Assembly: GCA_013696265.1 (NCBI GenBank)
Contig: JACCYX010000328.1
Location: 1-6,151, forward strand
Origin: Chloroflexia bacterium
GTDB taxonomy: Bacteria; Chloroflexota; Chloroflexia; Thermomicrobiales; UBA6265
DNA length: 6,151 nt
Reading direction: 5' to 3'
This document shows, in pieces, positions 1-4,376 of this stretch. Position numbers and translations under genes: made by a program. The stretch's first letter is position 1. Each line of letters begins with the position of its first letter. Under the pieces are notes generated by a model. That model had not been told where the DNA came from, made no database searches, and saw nothing but the letters and a program-made list of their open reading frames with translations.

Positions 1-353
1 TCGTCTTCCAGGCCGAGAAGACGCTCGAGGACTACGGCGACAAGATCGACTCCGAGACCAAGGCCGACCTCGACACGAAGATCGCGGCGGTCAAGGACAT
101 CCTCGAGAACGACCGCGAGAACATCGACCGGCTCAAGCCCGCCCACGATGAACTCGTGGAAGCGCTGCAGAAGGCATCGACGGCGATGTACGAGGCGGCC
201 GCGGCGGCGGGCGCCGAGGGCCAGCCCGGCGACATGGGCGGCGATCCCTTCGGCGGCAACGGCGCCACCGACGGATCAGCCACGGCTGATGACGACGCCA
301 CCGTCGAGGGCGAGTTCCGCGAAGTCGGCGCCGACGACGACAAGAAGCAGTAG
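1..353 (+). CDS. dnaK: Molecular chaperone DnaK (Hsp70), C-terminal end, partial
   Basis: This is the last 116 residues of the Hsp70 chaperone DnaK, a cytoplasmic ATP-driven protein-folding machine working with DnaJ and GrpE; the 5' part lies outside the window. Reading starts in frame at base 3 (VFQAEKTLEDYGDKI) and ends at TAG 351-353. The first 65 or so residues are the helical lid of the substrate-binding domain, with the usual VFQAEKTL segment followed by an Asp/Glu/Lys-rich helical stretch and the closing ALQKASTAMYEAA helix. After that comes a disordered Ala/Gly-rich linker (about residues 65-90) and an acidic tail ending EFREVGADDDKKQ, which matches the conserved EEVD-like C-terminal patch of bacterial DnaKs (consensus near D-A-E-F-x-E-V). 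Nothing is broken. The downstream hairpin at 378-424 ends this transcript, so dnaK is not cotranscribed with the next gene. Seen directly: frame, lid and tail. Identity is secure. Confidence 0.95.
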   Translation, partial: VFQAEKTLEDYGDKIDSETKADLDTKIAAVKDILENDRENIDRLKPAHDELVEALQKASTAMYEAAAAAGAEGQPGDMGGDPFGGNGATDGSATADDDATVEGEFREVGADDDKKQ

Positions 354-377
354 TCAACGGTTCGCACCACTCAACGC

Positions 378-424
378 GAAGGCCCATCGTCACGGATCGT
401 TCCGTGGTCGATGGGCCTTCTTGT
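378..424 (+). terminator. Rho-independent terminator after dnaK
   Basis: A long hairpin begins 24 bases after the dnaK stop. The outer stem GAAGGCCCATCG (378-389) pairs perfectly with CGATGGGCCTTC (409-420). An inner stem CACGGA (391-396) pairs with TCCGTG (401-406) around a TCGT loop, with a small asymmetric bulge (T390 against GT 407-408). The 3' arm runs into a short T-rich stretch (TTCTTGT). The 12-bp plus 6-bp stem is very stable, which compensates for the short T run. It faces the + strand only, since no T run flanks the other side. Confidence 0.88.
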
Positions 425-492
425 ATCTGGATCCCTATCCTCGGGGCCACACGTTGCGTGGCGCCGGCGTCGTTTTCACAGGCAGGCAATTG

Positions 493-521
493 TTGACAAG
501 GTGGTCAGCATTGCCGATCGT
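493..521 (+). promoter_or_regulatory. Putative sigma70-type promoter of the sugar-acid operon
   Basis: A perfect -35 hexamer TTGACA lies at 493-498. With a 17-base spacer the -10 position falls at 516-521 (GATCGT), which keeps the A2, T3 and T6 positions of TATAAT but is otherwise weak. This is the only consensus -35 box between the dnaK terminator and the start codon at 575. The weak -10 could mean activator dependence or that another spacing is used. The assignment is inferred from sequence only. Confidence 0.4.
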
Positions 522-539
522 TGCCGATGTGTTGCCATT
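511..539 (+). repeat. Phased TTGCC direct repeats (possible operator)
   Basis: TTGCCGAT occurs at 511-518 and again at 521-528, and TTGCCATT follows at 532-539, giving starts 10 and 11 bases apart, about one helical turn. The array covers the presumed -10 region and the leader of the aldolase/dehydratase operon. Two more copies of the core lie inside the coding region (TTGCC at 661, TTGCCGA at 675), and an inverted GGCAA lies at 485-489. Face-to-face repeats of this kind at a promoter usually bind a regulator, but no regulator gene is visible here and the role is inferred. Confidence 0.35.
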
Positions 540-574
540 GATCGAGCACCGCGGATAGACGGGAGCGAGTAGCG

Positions 575-1314
575 ATGACGGGATTTACCTGGACCGACGA
601 GGATAAACGACGGCTCCTGGCGATCAAGGACGATCTCTCGCTGGTGAGCACGGCCTCCGCTTGCCAATTGCTGATTGCCGACGGGTGGCGGAACACCTAC
701 ATGATGGGTTTGCTCCCACTGCGGCCCTTTGGGCTCGGCATTCGCATCGTGGGCCGTGCCAGAACCTGCCGCTACCTCTTCCGGCGTGCCCCCGGACAAG
801 GCCCTGATCCCGAAGCGCGGAGAATCTCACCTGAAATCGTGGCGATCGAGTCGATCGAGGAAGGCGACATCTTCTGTGTGGATGCGCTGGGCGTTCCAAC
901 GTCAGGAATCATCGGTGACATCCTCTCGGCCAGGCTCGAGGGGTGCAGGCGGCGGTGATCCATGGCGCCGTGCGAGATTCGCCTTATATTGCCGAACTCG
1001 GGTTCAATGTCTTTTGCTCGGCGGTGCATCCCGCCCACAGCGGACGTGACCTGGAACCAGTCGACTTCGACCGGCCCGTCAACATGGCTGGCGCGCAGGT
1101 TCGGCCGGGCGACATTCTCCTGGCCGACGACGAAGGCGTCATCGCCATGCCGTTGGAACAGGCGGAAGTGGTGGCCCGCCTGGGGCCCCCCAAGGAGCGG
1201 CTGGAAACCTGGATCAGGGACAAGATCGTTGCCAGCGGTTCGGTCCACGACTACTACCCGCCAAGCCCCGAGAAGTTGGCGGAATACGAACGGGAAACTG
1301 GCGAACGCCACTGA
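575..1314 (+). pseudogene. RraA-like / HMG-CHA aldolase family protein, frameshifted
   Basis: One RraA-fold gene is split across two frames. The first part starts at ATG 575 behind a GGGAGCG ribosome site and reads to a TGA at 956-958. The second part continues one frame back to TGA 1312-1314. Joined near 938-943, the product would be about 245 residues. The first part carries the G-I-I-G-D segment with the metal-site Asp at residue 115; the second begins VQAAVIHGAVRD, which supplies the Arg-Asp pair (codons at 973 and 976). HMG/CHA aldolases need Asp-X20-Arg-Asp; here the two halves give X18 after joining, so two residues are missing as well as the frame. That fits a 7-base deletion around 938-943. 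Members cleave 4-hydroxy-2-oxo acids to pyruvate or oxaloacetate, or are RNase E regulators (RraA) in some bacteria. Placement 17 bases before a sugar-acid dehydratase favours a catabolic aldolase. As written neither half has the full active site. An assembly error remains possible. Confidence 0.8.
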
Positions 1315-1321
1315 CACGTAC

Positions 1322-1326
1322 GGAGG
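1322..1326 (+). promoter_or_regulatory. Ribosome binding site deciding the GTG start of the dehydratase
   Basis: GGAGG sits five bases before GTG 1332, a near-ideal Shine-Dalgarno sequence and spacing. It justifies the non-ATG start. It lies in the 17-base gap after the aldolase stop, so the two genes are very likely translated from one message. Confidence 0.75.
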
Positions 1327-1331
1327 TTGCG

Positions 1332-2474
1332 GTGAAGGTTACCGACATTCGCACTGCTGAAATCAAAGGCCATGGGTACTCGACCTACGTTCGCATCTAT
1401 ACGGACGAAGGCATCATCGGCAACGGGGAGTGCATCCATGGCGGCGAAGGCTGCCCGGCGATGGTGCATGCGCTAAAGCAGTACATCATCGGCGAGGATC
1501 CGCTCAACGTCGACCGGCTCTTCGAGAAGATGCGTCGCAGCCGACTCTTCGACGGCGCCATGGCCGGCGCGACGGTGACGGCGATGACCGGTATCGAGAT
1601 CGCGCTCTGGGATGTTGCCGGCAAGGCGCTCGGGGTGCCAGTCTACCAACTCCTCGGGGGCAAGTTCCGCGACACCGTTCGGCTCTACTGCGACAGCCAC
1701 GCCGGCAAGGACTTCTCACCAGAATCGTATGCGGAACGAGCGATGGAGGTCGTGTCGCTCGGCTTCGACGCCCTGAAGTTCGATGTCGACGAAACCGGAA
1801 CGGGCTTTCGAACCGACGCGTGGAACTGGCACGCGTCCAGCTCCGAAATCGCCTGGATGGTTGAACGGGTGGCGGCGGTGCGGGACGCGGTCGGTCCTGA
1901 CATCGACCTCGCGATCGACATGCACGGCCGTTACGACATCGCCAGCGGAATAGCCGTTGCCCGGGCAATGGAGCCCTTCAACTTGCTCTGGCTTGAGGAA
2001 CCGGTTCCGCCGGAGAACGTGGCGGCCTTGCGGGAAGTCAAGCGGGCGTCACCGGTGCCGCTCTGCTCCGGCGAAAACCTCTACCTGCGTTGGGGATTCC
2101 GTGATTTGCTTGAACAGCAAGCGGTCGATTTCATCATGCCTGACATTCCGAAATGCGGTGGGCTCTCCGAATGCCGCAAGATCGCCAACATGGCCGAGGT
2201 CTACTACGTGCCGCTGGCGCCGCACAATGTCTGCGGGCCGCTGGGCACGATGGCTTCAGCGCATGTGTGCGCGTCGATCCCGAATTTCCTGGTGATGGAA
2301 TGGCACTGGATCGACTATCCCGGCTGGCACGACCTGACGATCCAGGACGAGCCGGTGATCCAGAACGGTCACGTGGTCCTGAACGACAGGCCGGGGATCG
2401 GCATCGAGGTCGCCGACGACATCGCCAGACACTATCTTCGTCCGGGAACGGAACTTTTCGGCGAGCGGCCATAG
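1332..2474 (+). CDS. Enolase-superfamily acid-sugar dehydratase (mandelate racemase subgroup)
   Basis: A complete 380-residue protein of the mandelate racemase/galactonate dehydratase type. These cytoplasmic Mg-dependent enzymes remove the alpha proton of a sugar acid and expel water to give a 2-keto-3-deoxy acid. The N-terminal capping domain (about 1-115) precedes a TIM-like barrel. Metal ligands are visible as Asp196 (DMHGRYD), Glu222 (LEEPVP) and Glu248 (CSGENL). The catalytic His-Asp dyad is His298 (APHNVCGP) with Asp271 (MPDIPKCGG). His198 forms the D-x-H motif used as general acid in galactonate/gluconate/mannonate-type dehydratases. The second lysine of the K-x-K motif of racemases is Asp151 (K149-F-D), which argues for one-face dehydration instead of racemisation. 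The GTG start follows GGAGG at ideal spacing, and length is normal for the family. It follows a broken aldolase-like gene in the same operon. Family and chemistry are firm; the exact sugar acid cannot be read from sequence. Confidence 0.93.
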   Translation: MKVTDIRTAEIKGHGYSTYVRIYTDEGIIGNGECIHGGEGCPAMVHALKQYIIGEDPLNVDRLFEKMRRSRLFDGAMAGATVTAMTGIEIALWDVAGKALGVPVYQLLGGKFRDTVRLYCDSHAGKDFSPESYAERAMEVVSLGFDALKFDVDETGTGFRTDAWNWHASSSEIAWMVERVAAVRDAVGPDIDLAIDMHGRYDIASGIAVARAMEPFNLLWLEEPVPPENVAALREVKRASPVPLCSGENLYLRWGFRDLLEQQAVDFIMPDIPKCGGLSECRKIANMAEVYYVPLAPHNVCGPLGTMASAHVCASIPNFLVMEWHWIDYPGWHDLTIQDEPVIQNGHVVLNDRPGIGIEVADDIARHYLRPGTELFGERP

Positions 2475-2505
2475 GCTTCCGAACGCCGTTTGGCACTGCC
2501 ACTCG

Positions 2506-2520
2506 CGGGAGCATGTCCCG
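2506..2520. repeat. Inverted repeat CGGGAG-N3-GTCCCG, copy 1
   Basis: A 15-base element with arms CGGGA and TCCCG around a five-base centre (GCATG). It lies in the 64-base gap between the convergent dehydratase and secreted-protein genes. The same pattern recurs at 3187-3201 beyond the other end of the secreted-protein gene. The five-base-pair stem has no T run, so it is a poor terminator. Role unknown. Confidence 0.35.
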
Positions 2521-2538
2521 TCGCTCTGGGACCGCCGG

Positions 2539-3147
2539 TCACGCCAGGCCCTGCGTGATGCCGTCAAGGTGATCGACTAGGCCCTCAGCCATCCCGGGCT
2601 CAGTCGTCACCTCCCCGGCGATGACGAGTACGTAGCCGAGACGCATAATTGCCAACTGCGTCCCGTCAGAAGAGACGCGCCATCCGTTCGTTGCGGCAAC
2701 GGTCATCGAACCCGCATCTTCCATCGCCTCCAACTGCCGGGACAAGACGGCATACGCGATCTCTGGCGATTCGTACACGATGTAGGCGCCGATCGTCACG
2801 AGGTCCGGCGAGTTGACCGGATGATCGCTGGCAACGATGAGGACACCGCCGAGCGCGTGTTCCAGATCCGTGTCGAGCGGATCGTTCCAGGGCCTGGCCA
2901 TGACCTGTGGACCACCGGCGTCAGTCAGCGCCAGTTCGGAGACTTCGCCGCCTTCGAGCGCTTCGAGCACCGCCAGCGGTGACAGTTCGGCCAGCCGGGC
3001 GACGAGTTCCCGGGCACGGGAGTCGATGGGCTCGTCCTCGGATTCTTCAAGTGCCCGCGGAGTCGCGGCGGGCGTCTGCCGGGCAAGCACGGTGCCGCCC
3101 GTCTGTGAAAGCGCGAGCGATGCCGCGACGAAGGCGGAGGTCTGCAA
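2539..3147 (-). CDS. Secreted protein of unknown family, signal peptide interrupted by a stop
   Basis: I do not recognise the family. The open frame gives 202 residues from TTG 3147. Residues 1-22 look like the hydrophobic part of an export signal (TSAFVAASLALS, then V-L-A as a signal peptidase site at 20-22). Then comes an Ala/Thr/Pro linker, a Glu/Asp-rich helix (33-75), and a mixed alpha/beta domain (about 80-195) with hydrophobic strands GGVLIVAS, VTIGAYIVYES and GYVLVIAGEV. There is no lipobox Cys and no later membrane helix, so it is probably released outside the membrane. The TTG start has no good ribosome site and leaves the signal without positive charges. In the same frame an ATG at 3165, nine bases after AAAGGA, reads M-Y-R-R then TAA (3153-3151) directly before this ORF. 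The original gene probably began at 3165 and was interrupted at codon 5. It may be a pseudogene, or start weakly at TTG by reinitiation. Confidence 0.65.
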   Translation of the reverse strand: MQTSAFVAASLALSQTGGTVLARQTPAATPRALEESEDEPIDSRARELVARLAELSPLAVLEALEGGEVSELALTDAGGPQVMARPWNDPLDTDLEHALGGVLIVASDHPVNSPDLVTIGAYIVYESPEIAYAVLSRQLEAMEDAGSMTVAATNGWRVSSDGTQLAIMRLGYVLVIAGEVTTEPGMAEGLVDHLDGITQGLA

Positions 3148-3162
3148 CAGTTAACGCCGGTA

Positions 3163-3180
3163 CATGAGGCGTAGTCCTTT
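3163..3180 (-). promoter_or_regulatory. Original start codon and ribosome site of the secreted-protein gene
   Basis: On the minus strand AAAGGA (3180-3175) is followed nine bases later by ATG (3165-3163). The codons are ATG TAC CGG CGT TAA and then CTG TTG CAG, exactly in frame with the secreted-protein ORF. The Met-Tyr-Arg-Arg start supplies the positive n-region that the downstream TTG start lacks. This is why I think the true start is here and the TAA is a later change. Confidence 0.6.
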
Positions 3181-3186
3181 CGTGAC

Positions 3187-3201
3187 CGGGAGGCCGTCCC
3201 G
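3187..3201. repeat. Inverted repeat CGGGAG-N3-GTCCCG, copy 2
   Basis: A second copy of the element at 2506-2520: CGGGA, centre GGCCG, TCCCG. Twelve of fifteen positions agree between the copies, which are about 680 bases apart and bracket the secreted-protein gene. This copy lies in the divergent intergenic region, 22 bases upstream of the ATG at 3165 and so within the likely leader or promoter of the minus-strand gene. Function unknown. Confidence 0.35.
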
Positions 3202-3389
3202 ACGACTGGATGGAACGAGTGTCCCTTCACTGACTTGTTGCGCGCATTGCGGATTCGGTTCACGGTATTTTGAAAGGGTGGCGTGGAGTGGAGTGGGCTG
3301 AGCGGACGGAATCTGACCGGATTCGCTGTCACAATCGCTGCGCCACGTAATCGGTCGAGCGGACTTGACGTGGGAGAGGGCAAGTACGC
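3202..3389. other. Divergent intergenic region, no convincing promoter
   Basis: This stretch separates the minus-strand secreted-protein gene from the DinB-like gene, so both promoters should lie here. I see no pair of -35/-10 boxes at proper spacing. TATTTT at 3266-3271 has no partner, and CGTAAT at 3346-3351 has only a poor TCGCTG 17 bases upstream. It holds a short GTGGA tandem (3283-3297, three units, the last GTGGG), a direct repeat CGGATTCG (3250-3257 and 3318-3325), and an inverted repeat GAATC-N6-GATTC (3309-3324). A strong ribosome site GGGAGAGGG lies at 3372-3380, nine bases before ATG 3390. Confidence 0.4.
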
Positions 3390-4040
3390 ATGAGGGGACT
3401 TCAGGCGGAGTTGGAGATTGGGAAGCAGAAGACGTTCGCCTCGGCGCTTGACTGGCCTGGCTGGAGCCGGTCTGGCAAGGGCGAGACGGCCGCCATCGAG
3501 GCGCTGCTCGCCTGTGCCGACCGCTACCGGCCCGTCATACGGCTGGCCGGGCTGGCGGTAGTCTTGCCGAGTGGGGTGGACGTGATCGACCGCCAGCCGG
3601 GCAATTCCACGACCAGCTTCGGAGTGCCGAATATCGTGCACGCCGTGGAGCGTGAGCCGATGAGCGTCGAGGAATGTGAGCGCCAGCTCTTGCTGCTCCA
3701 GGCAAGCTGGCGTTTCTTTCAGGAGGTGAGCCAGTCGGTGACGCCGGAGATGAAGAAGGGACCGCGCGTCGGTGGCCGCGACCGGGACGGGATCTTCGAC
3801 CACGTGATCAACGCCGACCGCAACTACGCCCGCAAGATCGGCGTCCGCACGTCGCCGTTCAGCCCGTTGGACGCGGAAGCGGTCCGGGCCCATCACGAAG
3901 CGGTTTTCGCCGTGATCCTTGGCTTGCGGGATGGATCGCTCCTGACCGAGAAGGGCTGGCCCGTGCGATACGCCATGCGGCGCACGGCTTGGCACGTCCA
4001 CGATCACGCTTGGGAAATGCAGGACAAGTCGCTCGGGTAG
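3390..4040 (+). CDS. DinB-like (four-helix, metal-binding) protein with N-terminal extension
   Basis: A complete 216-residue cytoplasmic protein, start ATG 3390 after GGGAGAGGG at nine bases. The C-terminal half (about 90-216) looks like the DinB/YfiT four-helix bundle: amphipathic helices, an R-D-R-D-G-I-F-D-H segment with His138, and a final helix W-H-V-H-D-H with His202 and His206. His138 plus the H-x3-H pair reproduces the spacing type of the DinB metal triad, often Zn or Ni, which in relatives serves thiol or cofactor transfer. The first 85 residues (KTFASALDWPGW, then ALLACADRYRPVI) form a separate alpha/beta-looking region not typical of short DinB proteins of about 150-170 residues. 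I recall similar N-terminal wording in conserved hypothetical proteins of actinobacteria and Chloroflexota, but cannot verify it. It has no signal peptide or membrane segment. No functional partner is evident nearby. The fold assignment is inference from motifs. Confidence 0.75.
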   Translation: MRGLQAELEIGKQKTFASALDWPGWSRSGKGETAAIEALLACADRYRPVIRLAGLAVVLPSGVDVIDRQPGNSTTSFGVPNIVHAVEREPMSVEECERQLLLLQASWRFFQEVSQSVTPEMKKGPRVGGRDRDGIFDHVINADRNYARKIGVRTSPFSPLDAEAVRAHHEAVFAVILGLRDGSLLTEKGWPVRYAMRRTAWHVHDHAWEMQDKSLG

Positions 4041-4049
4041 CGATTCAGG

Positions 4050-4376
4050 TTGCAGCATGATGCCGCTACACTGCCGGTTGGCGGCTATATTGACGCTTAC
4101 TGGGACCTGACGTCACGAGGCGGCGGCAGTGGATTTGGTGTCCTGATGACGATATTGGACGGCCCTGGTGGCGGCAGTTGGCTCGGTTTCGGCGCGGTTT
4201 GCGATGGTGAGGAAGGCGTTGTTGCCATGGTAAAAGAACCTTCTTGTCTAGGCTTCATTCTACCAAGACGCGCAAGCAGAGTGGACGCTTTTCGTAATGG
4301 AGAGCGAATCGTGTTCAGCCCCGTCGCCTACTTCCCTGGGAGCAGACAATGGAATCCAGGGGTCAATTGCACATGA
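4050..4376 (+). CDS. Doubtful small ORF before the carboxylase gene
   Basis: An open frame of 108 codons in an otherwise gene-free stretch of 308 bases. The product matches nothing I know. It is Gly-rich with an imperfect internal repeat (GGGSGFGVL, then GGGSWLGFGAV) and has no signal peptide or membrane helix. Third-position GC is clearly lower than in the neighbours, with codons such as ATA, CTA, AGA and TTT that are rare elsewhere in the window. There is no good ribosome site before ATG 4050. In its favour, its TGA (4374-4376) overlaps a possible carboxylase start ATG 4373 as ATGA, a common coupling arrangement. It may be an orphan gene, a decayed remnant, or chance. The same stretch has no convincing promoter: TTGACG at 4090 lacks a -10 box. 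Confidence 0.2.
   Translation: MQHDAATLPVGGYIDAYWDLTSRGGGSGFGVLMTILDGPGGGSWLGFGAVCDGEEGVVAMVKEPSCLGFILPRRASRVDAFRNGERIVFSPVAYFPGSRQWNPGVNCT

Noticed and set aside
148..558. Plus-strand frame of 136 codons overlapping the dnaK end and terminator
   Set aside because: Out of frame with dnaK, Arg-rich, and it passes through the terminator hairpin.
938..958. Programmed -1 frameshift in the aldolase-like gene
   Set aside because: GGGG at 940-943 would allow one tRNA to slip back, but there is no X-XXY-YYZ heptamer and no clear downstream stimulating structure, and the joined product would still be two residues short in the catalytic motif. A mutation explains both facts.
772..1317. Minus-strand frame of 181 codons over the aldolase-like gene
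   Set aside because: Antisense to a recognisable RraA-like sequence, with no known motif and no ribosome site of note.
2506..2520. Bidirectional terminator between the convergent genes
   Set aside because: The stem is only five base pairs and no T run follows on either strand.
2476..2578. Plus-strand frame ending R-Q-A-L-R-D-A-V-K-V-I-D after the dehydratase stop
   Set aside because: It looks protein-like, but it is the same-register mirror of the secreted-protein C-terminus and has no start of its own.
3365..3370. TTGACG as a -35 box for the DinB-like gene
   Set aside because: It is only about 20 bases before the start codon and overlaps the ribosome-site region, so a -10 box and a leader with that ribosome site could not both fit.
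2925..4058. Minus-strand frame of 377 codons
   Set aside because: It runs antisense across the DinB-like gene and into the secreted-protein gene, and is rich in Arg/His/Pro as expected of a shadow in GC-rich DNA. The plus-strand frame has recognisable motifs and a strong ribosome site.
4108..4115. Perfect palindrome TGACGTCA as an operator
   Set aside because: Eight bases with no symmetric extension and no neighbouring promoter boxes; it can easily occur by chance.
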